A stretch of 10,691 nucleotides of DNA. Origin: Bacteroidales bacterium (GTDB taxonomy: Bacteria > Bacteroidota > Bacteroidia > Bacteroidales > UBA932). Positions 1 to 7,639 of the stretch are shown here, piece by piece. Made by a program: the position numbers and the translations under genes. A model generated the notes under the pieces. That model did no database searches. It was not told where the DNA came from and saw nothing but the letters and a program-made list of their open reading frames with translations. The DNA lies in NCBI GenBank assembly GCA_017551405.1, contig JAFZLP010000095.1, positions 1 through 10,691 on the forward strand, in the 5' to 3' direction. How positions within the stretch are numbered: position 1 is the first letter of the stretch; each line of letters begins with the position of its first letter.

Positions 1-14
1 AAATTTTATCCGAA

Positions 15-77
15 ATGAAAAAAGTCCTGATTCTTGCGGCACTGGTTCTCGCCGCACTCACCGCCTTCCTGTCCTGC
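15..77 (+). other. Lipoprotein signal peptide and acylated Cys21 of the A2M protein
   Basis: Residues 1-20 have two lysines, then a hydrophobic Ala/Leu-rich run, and end in F-L-S just before Cys21 (codon 75-77). Position -3 is Phe rather than the usual Leu, a mild departure from the lipobox consensus. The residues after Cys21 are G-Q-Q-A-Q-T-P-D, without the run of Asp/Glu that marks surface-exported lipoproteins in Bacteroidota. I infer a periplasm-facing, membrane-anchored protein. Confidence 0.85.
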
Positions 78-3000
78 GGGCAGCAGGCCCAGACACCCGA
101 CACGCGCTATGCGTCCTACGTCAAGGCATACACCGGCAACGTAGTCACGCAGGGCAGCTCGATCAAGGTTGCGCTGGCCTCACCGGCCACATCCATGGAA
201 GACGGCCTCTTCAGTTTCTCGCCCTCCATCAAGGGTTCGCAGCGCTGGATCTCCTCCGAAGTCGTGGAATTCGTTCCCGAGCAGGGGCAGCTGAAACCCG
301 GAGAGAGCTACAAGTGCAGCTTCAAACTCGGCAACGCCGCTGAAGTCGAGAAGGGTCTGGAGAAATTCACCTTCTCCTTCGCCGTCGCACCCAAAAAGGC
401 CATGCTCGAGGTCCGTGGAGTCGCCATTTCCGCCGACAATCCGGCCCTTGCCACCATACTGGGCAGGGTGAAGACCAGCGAGGCCGCCACCGAAGCACAG
501 ATCCTGGACATGCTCCCCAAGGGCGCTGAAGTTTCTTCGCACGAAGACGACGCCACGCTCTTCGAGTTTGCAATCCAGGACATCGCCCGCGCTACTTCCG
601 ACAAGGAGGAGACCGTCACCCTCAAGGACGGTGAATTCAAGGCCGGCGACAAAATCAAGGTCACGATTCCCGGAACCGACACCCCGTTCCGCGTGCTCAG
701 CGCCAAGAAAGTGAGCACCGACGAGCAGGTTATCGAAGTGCTCTTCAGCGAGCCTTTCTCCACCAAGGGCGACTGGCCCAGCATGTTCTACGTGGGCGGA
801 GTCGGCAAGGCATACATAGATGCCAGGGGCAACATCGCCTGGCTCTACTACGAGAATCCCGAAGAAGAGATCACTATCGGCGTTTCCGAGAATCTCAAGA
901 GCATTAACGACGCCCGCCTCGGCAGCTACTACGAGACCAGGATCAGCCGCGGCCAGGCCAAGCCCGCCGTGAAGATTCCGCTTTCGGGCAACATCCTTCC
1001 CGACGCCTCCAGCCTCGTGCTCCCCTTCAAGGCCGTCAACCTCAGGGCCGTGGACGTGAGGGTAATCAAAATCTACGAGGACAACGTGCTCATGTTCCTC
1101 CAGGACAACGGGCTGAACGGCGACGACAACCTCAGGAGGGCCGGCCGGCTCGTGTGGGAGAACACCGTCAGCCTCGAAAACGATCCCTCGAAGGACCTTC
1201 ACGAATGGAACGACTTCGCCCTCGACCTCACCGACATGTTCAAGAAGGAGAAGGGCGCCATCTACCGCATCAGGATATCATTCAATCAGGACTATTCCAT
1301 ATACGGCAAGCAGTATGTCCCGGGGCAGACGCTCCACCAGGTAAGCGCGCCCGTCACCGACAGCGAGGTCTGGGACACCCCCAACCCCTATTACTGGGAA
1401 GGACGCGACTGGGACGAATACGACTGGGATGAAACCGACAATCCGGACCATCCGTCGTACTACATCGACTATAGTTACCCCGAGGTCAACCTGATGACCT
1501 CCGACCTGGGCCTTACGGCGAAATATTCCGGCGGCGACAAAATCTGGCTGGCCGCCAGCGACATCATGGATGCCAAACCCGTCAGCGCCGACGTCGAGGC
1601 CTACAACTTCCAGCTGCGCAAGATCGGCTCCGGCAAGATCAACGGCACCGGCGAACTGCAGCTCAACGGCAAGCCTTTCGCCGTGGTGGCACGCCACGGC
1701 GGCTCCACCACCTATCTCAAAGTGACCGAAGGTTACGAAAACTCGCTCAGCCGCTTCGACGTGGGAGGTGAAAAGCTCCAGAAGGGCCTCAAGGCCAGCA
1801 TCTACGGTGAAAGAGGAGTATGGCGTCCCGGCGACACCCTCCATCTTACCATGATCCTCCAGGGCGACAAGATTCCCGAAGACCACCCCGCCACCCTCGA
1901 AATCTACACTCCCGAAGGGCAGTTCTACGGCAAGTACGTGCGCGCCAAGAGCGTCAACGGCTTCTACTGCTTCGACGTTCCCACCCTCGAGAACGATCCC
2001 ACCGGCTTCTGGAACGCCTACTTCAAGGTCGGCGGCGCCAGCTTCCACAAATCCCTCAGGGTCGAGAGCATCAAGCCCAACAGGCTCAAAGTCGACATCG
2101 ACCTGGGCGGAAAGGAGATCCGCGGCGGCTCGCGCAACGCGGTTACCGTAGTCTCCAGCTGGCTCACCGGCCCCGCAGCGGCAGGCCTGCAGGCCAAGGC
2201 CTACATGGCCCTCAACAAGGGCAGGACCACTTTCAAGGGCTATGAAAGCTACGTCTTCGACAACCCGCTCAGCAGGTTCAGCGAAAGCGAATCCGACATC
2301 CTCGACACCCGTCTCGACGGTGCGGGCAAATCGGTTACCATAGTGGACATGCCGTCCGCCAAGAACGCTCCCGGCAAGCTCAGCGCCACCGTGGTGTGCT
2401 CGGTGCTCGAAGAGGGCGGCGACGCCAGCTTCACCACCGTCACCCTTCCCTTCTCGCCCTTCAGGGAATATGTAGGCGTGGAGATTCCCAAAGAGAAGGA
2501 AGGCTATCTCTTCACCGACAAGGACAACACCATCAAGGTGGTTCTGCTCGACGAAGAAGGCAAGCCGGTGGCCGGCCACAACATGGAATACCAGGTTTAC
2601 AAGATTAGCTGGAGCTGGTGGTGGGAGAATGGTCAGAACCGCCTCGATTCCTACGTAAACAGCTCTTCTACAAAGGTTTATGCCTCCGGCAGATTCGTCT
2701 CCGGAAACTCCCCGTCCACCTTCACGATCAACGTTCCCGAAAAGGAATGGGGCAGGTATCTCATTTATGTGAAAGACCGCGACGGCGGCCACGCTTCGGG
2801 CATGACCGCGCTCATCGACTGGCCTTCCTACCAGGGCCGCGGCGACCACAAGGATCCCACCGCAGTGAACATGCTCAGCTTCTCGCTCGACAAGAAGTCC
2901 TATGCCGTCGGTGAAACCGCCACTGTCTACATCCCGGAGGCTCCGGACAGCAGGGCGCTCGTATCGCTCGAGAACGGCTCCGGCGTCATCTCCCAGAAGT

Positions 3001-5423
3001 GGGTCGAAACCGGCAAGGAGTTCACCTCCTACACCTTCAAGGTCACGGAGGAGATGGCTCCCAACTTCTATGTGGACATCAGCCTTGTAAGGCCTCACGA
3101 GAAGACCGCCGACGGCGCTCCCATCCGCCTTTACGGCGTCCAGCCGGTGATGGTCGAGAATCCCGGCTCGCACCTCGAGCCCGTGCTCTCCGTGGCGGAT
3201 GCGGTCCATCCCGAAGAGCAGTTCACCGTGAAGGTGTCCGAGAAGCACGGCAAGCACATGACCTACACCCTCGCCATCGTGGACGAGGGCCTGCTGGACA
3301 TCACCGGTTTCAAGACTCCCGACCCGTGGAACGACATGTACAGGCGCGAGGCTCTCGGAGTCCGCACCTGGGACATCTACGACGACATTATCGGAGGTTT
3401 CGGCGGAGCGTTCTCGTCAATGCTGGGTATCGGCGGTGACGAAGACACCCGTGCGCTCGGCGCCAAGAAGGACAACCGCTTCACCCCCGTGGTCAAGTTC
3501 ATGGGGCCCTTCACCCTCAACGGCAAGAGCAACACGCATGACATCAAGCTCCCGATGTACGTGGGCAGCGTCCGCGTCATGCTGGTGGCCGGCCAGGACG
3601 GCGCTTACGGCAATGCCGAAAAGGCGGTGGCAGTGCGCTCTCCCCTCATGGTAGTGCCCACCCTGCCGCGCGTGATCAGCATAGGCGAGGACGTCACCCT
3701 GCCGGTGAACGTATTCGCCCTTGAAGACGGCGTGAAGAACGCCACGGTGACCGTCAAGGTCGACGGCCCCGTGAAGATAAACGGCTCCGAAAGCGCCACG
3801 GTTTCCTTCGACAAGCCCTCCGACAAGCTGGTCCGCTTCGCGCTCAAGACCACCGGCGAAGGCCTCGCCCACGTTACGGTGAGCGCCTCCGGCAACGGCC
3901 AGAAGGCCTCCGAAACCATAGCCATCGAAGTGCGCAATCCCAATCCCGCCATCACCTCGGTACAGACCGTGGCGGTGAAGCCCGGCGCCAGCATGAGCAT
4001 GACCTACGCTCCCGCCGAGCAGGCCACGCTCGAACTTGCCAGCTTCCCGGCCTTCAACTTCGACGAGAACTACCGCTACTTCAAGGGCTACGGCTACTCC
4101 TGCACCGAGCAGCTCGCCGCAAAGGGCATCTCCCTTGTCTTCACCAGGGAATTCCTCAACGAAGAGAACCGCGCCGAGGCCGACAAGCTCATCCCCGAAC
4201 TGCTCAAGGAAGTCTACTCCAGGCAGCTCGCCGACGGCGGATTCGCCTACTGGCCGGGCTATGCGAACGCCAGCACCTGGCCCACCTCAATGATCGGCGT
4301 CTTCCTTGGCGAAGCCGCGGCCAAGGGCTTCGACGTGAACAAGAACGTCCTGAACAAGTGGCAGAAGTTCCAGAACAACGCCTGCAACAACTACAGGAAG
4401 GCCGGAGACAAGAAGATGTACGACCTCGACCAGGCCTACCGCCTGTACTCGCTCGCGCTTGCCGGAAAGCCCGACAACGCCGGCATGAACAGGCTCAAGG
4501 AGAGCCCCGACCTGAGCGCCCAGGCCCGCTGGATGCTGGCATCCGCCTACTCTGCATGCGGCAAGAAGGAAGTCGCCAAGACCCTCACCGACACCACCGC
4601 GCGCGAATTCAGGAACTACTCCCCCGACGATCTCACCTTCGGTTCATCGGCTCGAGACAAGGCGATAGTCATTGAAGCCCTCACGCTCCAGGACGACGTG
4701 GCCGACGCGCTCGAGACCGCTTCTGCATTCGTAAACGAATTCAACCGCGGCTACGCGTCCACCCAGCTCCGCGCCTTCGCCTCCACGGCCCTCAGCCGCC
4801 TGGCGAAGAAAGTCAACGCGGGCGCACTCGACGCCGAGCTCACCGTGGGCGGCAAGAAGGAGAAGGTGAACACCACCAACCCGAACTACAGCCTCGCCCT
4901 CGACCCGAAGGCCGGTAACGTGGTGATTGCCAACAACTCCCAGGGCGCGGTGTACGCTTCGGTGCTCACCGTCACCAGGGCTGCTGAAGGCGAAATCACC
5001 CCGGCTCGCGCGAACGGACTGTCCATCAAGGTCAGCTACGAAGGCACCGACGGCACGCCGGTCAATCCTGCGAACATCCGCCAGGGCACCGACTTCTTCA
5101 GCCGCGTCACCGTCACCAACGTCTCGCTCACCGAGTCCTATTCCAACCTCGCGCTCACGCAGATCCTGCCTTCAGGCTGGGAGATCTACAACGAGAGGCT
5201 CACCGGCACCGTAACGTCTGCCGGAAGCGGTTACAACGATGTCCGTGACGACCGTTCGCTTTGGTTCTTCGACCTCGGCGCCGGCGTCTCGCGCACCTTC
5301 ACCCTCAGGCTCCGCGCCGCCTACGAAGGCGTATTCGTACTGCCTGCGGTCAAGTGCGAAGCCATGTACGATTCTTCAATAAGCGCTAACACCGCATCGG
5401 GCAAGGCTGCCGTAACAAGGTGA
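15..5423 (+). CDS. Alpha-2-macroglobulin family lipoprotein with intact thioester (COG2373/YfhM-like)
   Basis: Bacterial alpha-2-macroglobulin of 1802 residues, a probable periplasmic protease trap. A lipoprotein signal ends at Cys21. Macroglobulin-like domains follow. Landmarks are SDLG at 496-499, the family motif YGERGVWRPGD at 597-607, a WSWWW cluster at 866-870 and DEGLLD from 1090. The central A2M domain begins near MGPF at 1163 and runs to about 1236. The thioester motif CTEQ is at 1363-1366, and DGGFAYWPG at 1407-1415 lies in the helical thioester domain. The last domain (about 1669-1802) has the family's GWEI and EAMYD segments. By family knowledge, a protease cuts a bait region, exposing the Cys-Gln thioester, which bonds covalently to the attacker. 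The protein is somewhat longer than E. coli YfhM (about 1650 residues), as is usual in Bacteroidota. ATG at 15 is directly followed by a good signal peptide; only 14 upstream bases are visible, with no Shine-Dalgarno sequence. The stop overlaps the pbpC start. The family is certain; the target proteases are unknown. Confidence 0.95.
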   Translation: MKKVLILAALVLAALTAFLSCGQQAQTPDTRYASYVKAYTGNVVTQGSSIKVALASPATSMEDGLFSFSPSIKGSQRWISSEVVEFVPEQGQLKPGESYKCSFKLGNAAEVEKGLEKFTFSFAVAPKKAMLEVRGVAISADNPALATILGRVKTSEAATEAQILDMLPKGAEVSSHEDDATLFEFAIQDIARATSDKEETVTLKDGEFKAGDKIKVTIPGTDTPFRVLSAKKVSTDEQVIEVLFSEPFSTKGDWPSMFYVGGVGKAYIDARGNIAWLYYENPEEEITIGVSENLKSINDARLGSYYETRISRGQAKPAVKIPLSGNILPDASSLVLPFKAVNLRAVDVRVIKIYEDNVLMFLQDNGLNGDDNLRRAGRLVWENTVSLENDPSKDLHEWNDFALDLTDMFKKEKGAIYRIRISFNQDYSIYGKQYVPGQTLHQVSAPVTDSEVWDTPNPYYWEGRDWDEYDWDETDNPDHPSYYIDYSYPEVNLMTSDLGLTAKYSGGDKIWLAASDIMDAKPVSADVEAYNFQLRKIGSGKINGTGELQLNGKPFAVVARHGGSTTYLKVTEGYENSLSRFDVGGEKLQKGLKASIYGERGVWRPGDTLHLTMILQGDKIPEDHPATLEIYTPEGQFYGKYVRAKSVNGFYCFDVPTLENDPTGFWNAYFKVGGASFHKSLRVESIKPNRLKVDIDLGGKEIRGGSRNAVTVVSSWLTGPAAAGLQAKAYMALNKGRTTFKGYESYVFDNPLSRFSESESDILDTRLDGAGKSVTIVDMPSAKNAPGKLSATVVCSVLEEGGDASFTTVTLPFSPFREYVGVEIPKEKEGYLFTDKDNTIKVVLLDEEGKPVAGHNMEYQVYKISWSWWWENGQNRLDSYVNSSSTKVYASGRFVSGNSPSTFTINVPEKEWGRYLIYVKDRDGGHASGMTALIDWPSYQGRGDHKDPTAVNMLSFSLDKKSYAVGETATVYIPEAPDSRALVSLENGSGVISQKWVETGKEFTSYTFKVTEEMAPNFYVDISLVRPHEKTADGAPIRLYGVQPVMVENPGSHLEPVLSVADAVHPEEQFTVKVSEKHGKHMTYTLAIVDEGLLDITGFKTPDPWNDMYRREALGVRTWDIYDDIIGGFGGAFSSMLGIGGDEDTRALGAKKDNRFTPVVKFMGPFTLNGKSNTHDIKLPMYVGSVRVMLVAGQDGAYGNAEKAVAVRSPLMVVPTLPRVISIGEDVTLPVNVFALEDGVKNATVTVKVDGPVKINGSESATVSFDKPSDKLVRFALKTTGEGLAHVTVSASGNGQKASETIAIEVRNPNPAITSVQTVAVKPGASMSMTYAPAEQATLELASFPAFNFDENYRYFKGYGYSCTEQLAAKGISLVFTREFLNEENRAEADKLIPELLKEVYSRQLADGGFAYWPGYANASTWPTSMIGVFLGEAAAKGFDVNKNVLNKWQKFQNNACNNYRKAGDKKMYDLDQAYRLYSLALAGKPDNAGMNRLKESPDLSAQARWMLASAYSACGKKEVAKTLTDTTAREFRNYSPDDLTFGSSARDKAIVIEALTLQDDVADALETASAFVNEFNRGYASTQLRAFASTALSRLAKKVNAGALDAELTVGGKKEKVNTTNPNYSLALDPKAGNVVIANNSQGAVYASVLTVTRAAEGEITPARANGLSIKVSYEGTDGTPVNPANIRQGTDFFSRVTVTNVSLTESYSNLALTQILPSGWEIYNERLTGTVTSAGSGYNDVRDDRSLWFFDLGAGVSRTFTLRLRAAYEGVFVLPAVKCEAMYDSSISANTASGKAAVTR
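1392..1436 (+). repeat. Three degenerate 15-bp tandem units encoding xWxxx pentapeptides in the A2M gene
   Basis: Residues 460-474 read YWEGR, DWDEY, DWDET: three five-residue units with Trp at position 2. At DNA level the second and third 15-bp units match at about 12 of 15 positions, both starting CGACTGGGA; the first unit is more diverged. The units sit in a Trp/Tyr/Asp-rich stretch (about 453-486) between macroglobulin-like domains, probably an exposed loop. The copy number could change by slippage; that is inference. Confidence 0.6.
4101..4112 (+). other. Thioester motif CTEQ of the A2M protein (Cys1363 to Gln1366)
   Basis: The four codons TGC ACC GAG CAG encode Cys-Thr-Glu-Gln, preceded by G-Y-S. 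In thioester-containing A2M and complement proteins, the Cys and Gln side chains of CxEQ form the internal beta-Cys-gamma-Gln thioester. Some bacterial paralogues have lost this motif; here both residues are present, so the protein should be able to trap covalently. Confidence 0.9.
5420..5423 (+). other. GTGA start/stop overlap joining the A2M gene and pbpC
   Basis: GTG (5420-5422) starts pbpC and TGA (5421-5423) ends the A2M frame. No Shine-Dalgarno-like sequence lies at a suitable distance upstream, so pbpC is probably translated by ribosomes finishing the A2M gene. This start is preferred because it gives a Lys/Arg-rich N-terminus directly before the single membrane segment expected of PBP1C. 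The next in-frame Met falls inside the glycosyltransferase domain. Confidence 0.8.
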
Positions 5424-7639
5424 AAAAACCGCGCATAACGCGAAAGGGAGCAGTGTGGCTGGGTATCCTGGGCGCACTGCTCCTCGCGTACGCGTTCTGC
5501 CTTCCCCGCGACCTCTTCAAGAACACCCCGTATTCCACGGTGGTGACTGACCGCAGCGGGGAACTCCTGGGCGCCAGGATTGCCTCCGACGGGCAGTGGC
5601 GCTTCCCTCCCTGCAAGACCGTGCCCGAGAAATACGCGGTTTCGGTAATCGAGTTCGAAGACCGGTACTTCCGCATCCATCCCGGCGTGAACCCGGTAGC
5701 GATAGGGCGCGCCCTCATCGGCAACATCAAGGCCGGGCACGTCACCAGCGGAGGCAGCACGCTCACCATGCAGGTGATACGCATGTCTCGCGGCAAGGAA
5801 CGCACGCTGTGGCAGAAATGCGTCGAAGCCCTCCTGGCCACCCGCCTGGAACTGCGCTGCAGTAAAAAGACCATACTCGCCATGTATGCCTCCCACGCGC
5901 CCTTCGGGGGCAACGTGGTGGGACTAGACGCCGCCTCGTGGAGATACTTCGGGCGGCCGCCGGAGGAGCTTTCCTGGGGCGAAGCCGCAACCCTCGCGGT
6001 GCTTCCCAACTCCCCTGCAAGCATACATCCCGGGCGCCATCGTGAAGAGCTGCTCGAAAAGCGCAACCGTTTGCTGCTCAAGCTGTACGACCGCGGCAAG
6101 CTGGACTCCCTGAGTTATGCCCTGGCCTGCGACGAGCCGCTTCCCGGCGAGCCGAAGCCGCTCCCGGAGCTGGCCCCGCATCTCACCGAATACCACTGCG
6201 CCCTCTCCCCCGGACAGACGGTGCGCACCACCGTGGACGCGCATCTCCAGGAAAGGGTTGCGGCAATCACCGACGAATGGTGCAGGGACCTCAGCCTCAG
6301 GGGCATTAACGACCTTGCCGCAGTGGTGATGGATGTCAGGAGCGGCGAAATCCTTGCCTACGTGGGCAATTCCCTGCAGGAAAGGGACAGGCCAGGCAAG
6401 CAGGTGGATATAGTCCGCGCCCCGCGGAGCACCGGCAGCATCCTCAAGCCGCTGCTGTACTGCGCCCTGCTGCAGGACGGCACCATCCTTCCGGAAACCC
6501 TGCTGCCCGACACGCCCATCAACCTGGGAGGCTTCTCCCCCCAGAATTTCGACCGCAGCTTCTCCGGAGCGGTCCCGGCGGCCGAGGCGCTCACCCGTTC
6601 CCTCAACGTCCCTTCCGTGCACATGCTCCGGCGCTACGGCGTCCCCAGGTTCCACAGTCTTCTTAAGACTCTGGGGATGACCACCCTGACCCGTTCTCCG
6701 GACTATTACGGGCTGTCGCTCATTCTGGGCGGGGCCGAAGGCGCCCTCCTGGATATCACCGGCATCTACGCCTCCATGTCCCGCAACTATCAGCAGCTGG
6801 AGATGGACAAGGGTTTCCCGCTGTCCGACCGCTGCGCCCTCTGGCACACCTTCGAGGCGCTCAAGGAGCTGAGCCGCCCGGACGAGCTGGACATGAGGCT
6901 GGTGAGTTCGGTGCGGAAGGTGGCCTGGAAGACCGGCACCAGCTACGGCTTCCGCGACGCCTGGGCGGTGGGCGTCACTCCAGCATATGCCGTGGGAGTA
7001 TGGGCCGGAAACGCTCAGGGACAGGGAGTTCCGGGGCTTGTAGGCGCCAGGGCCGCCGGTCCGGTGCTGTTCGACCTGTTCAACGTGCTGCCCCCGGAAA
7101 AGGGGCATGAAGGGCCCTACGCCGCGGACGGCTGGTTCCTCGAGCCCGGACCGGACGAGTACTCCAGGGCCGAAGTGTGTCCGGAATCGGGCCATCTGAA
7201 AGGCATCCATTGCCCCCGGGCAGACACCCTAATGGTTCCGCACGCCGCCATGCGGAGCGAACCGTGTCCTTATCACAGGGAAGTCGAAGGCGAGGTGTAT
7301 TTCATCCTGCCGCCAGCCATGGAATGGTACTACAGGCAGAACCACCCGGAGTACCATCCGCCGCACAAGGCCATGGAAGGCATGATGGAGTTCATCTATC
7401 CCGAGCCGTGGGCTGAAATCTCGATTCCGAAGCAGTTGAGCGGCGAGGTCAAGGGCATGGTGTTCAACCTGGCGCACCGCAACCCGTCCACCACGGTATG
7501 GTGGCATCTCGACAACGAGTATGTGGGAGAGACGCGCTACATGCACATGCTCCAGCTGACTCCGCCCCCGGGCAGTCACACCATGACCTGCGTGGACGAG
7601 AGCGGCGAAAGCTGCTCGGTATCTTTCACTATCCTATAA
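5420..7639 (+). CDS. pbpC: Penicillin-binding protein 1C (bifunctional peptidoglycan glycosyltransferase/transpeptidase)
   Basis: Class A penicillin-binding protein of 739 residues, anchored in the inner membrane with its catalytic domains in the periplasm. Basic residues 1-10 and a membrane segment (about 11-29) come first. The GT51 glycosyltransferase follows, with catalytic Glu80 in EDRYF and GGSTLTMQ at 111-118; it polymerises glycan strands from lipid II. The transpeptidase domain has all three active-site motifs: SILK at 340-343 (nucleophile Ser340), SLN at 394-396 and KTGTS at 504-508. A Cys-containing segment (Cys587, Cys598, Cys616, then His619) and a C-terminal BiPBP_C domain (about 655-739) identify the PBP1C subtype rather than PBP1A or 1B. 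Length is close to the usual 700-800. It is coupled to the A2M gene by the GTGA overlap, the conserved context in which PBP1C is thought to repair peptidoglycan at sites of attack. Its last 11 bases overlap the 3' end of metG. Confidence 0.95.
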   Translation: MKKPRITRKGAVWLGILGALLLAYAFCLPRDLFKNTPYSTVVTDRSGELLGARIASDGQWRFPPCKTVPEKYAVSVIEFEDRYFRIHPGVNPVAIGRALIGNIKAGHVTSGGSTLTMQVIRMSRGKERTLWQKCVEALLATRLELRCSKKTILAMYASHAPFGGNVVGLDAASWRYFGRPPEELSWGEAATLAVLPNSPASIHPGRHREELLEKRNRLLLKLYDRGKLDSLSYALACDEPLPGEPKPLPELAPHLTEYHCALSPGQTVRTTVDAHLQERVAAITDEWCRDLSLRGINDLAAVVMDVRSGEILAYVGNSLQERDRPGKQVDIVRAPRSTGSILKPLLYCALLQDGTILPETLLPDTPINLGGFSPQNFDRSFSGAVPAAEALTRSLNVPSVHMLRRYGVPRFHSLLKTLGMTTLTRSPDYYGLSLILGGAEGALLDITGIYASMSRNYQQLEMDKGFPLSDRCALWHTFEALKELSRPDELDMRLVSSVRKVAWKTGTSYGFRDAWAVGVTPAYAVGVWAGNAQGQGVPGLVGARAAGPVLFDLFNVLPPEKGHEGPYAADGWFLEPGPDEYSRAEVCPESGHLKGIHCPRADTLMVPHAAMRSEPCPYHREVEGEVYFILPPAMEWYYRQNHPEYHPPHKAMEGMMEFIYPEPWAEISIPKQLSGEVKGMVFNLAHRNPSTTVWWHLDNEYVGETRYMHMLQLTPPPGSHTMTCVDESGESCSVSFTIL
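7629..7639. other. Tail-to-tail overlap of pbpC and metG (11 bp)
   Basis: pbpC ends with TAA at 7637-7639 on the plus strand. metG ends with TAG, read on the minus strand from 7631 to 7629. The two coding regions therefore share 11 bases and leave no space for an intergenic terminator. Each transcript must end inside the opposing gene or run on as antisense RNA. Confidence 0.9.

Noticed and set aside
1..14. AT-rich leader AAATTTTATC before the A2M start as a possible promoter element
   Set aside because: Only 14 bases are visible. A Bacteroidota promoter needs a -33 and a -7 element, which cannot be judged here.
1278..3257. A 659-codon open frame on the minus strand, wholly inside the A2M gene
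   Set aside because: Its composition (many H, G, V, E, A, no recognisable domain) is what the opposite strand of a GC-rich gene with C/G-ending codons gives. The plus-strand frame is a clear A2M family protein throughout. The similar minus-strand frames at 180-1202 and 3417-3872 are rejected for the same reason.
5924..7210. A 428-codon open frame on the minus strand, inside pbpC
   Set aside because: It is antisense to the transpeptidase domain of pbpC, has no recognisable motif, and shows the same shadow-like composition.
7600..7617. A hairpin near the end of pbpC: 7-bp stem with one G-U pair and a GAAA loop
   Set aside because: It is followed by GGTATCTTTC, not a run of T, and on the minus strand it is also not followed by T. 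It lies within the codons of pbpC, so I do not call it a terminator.
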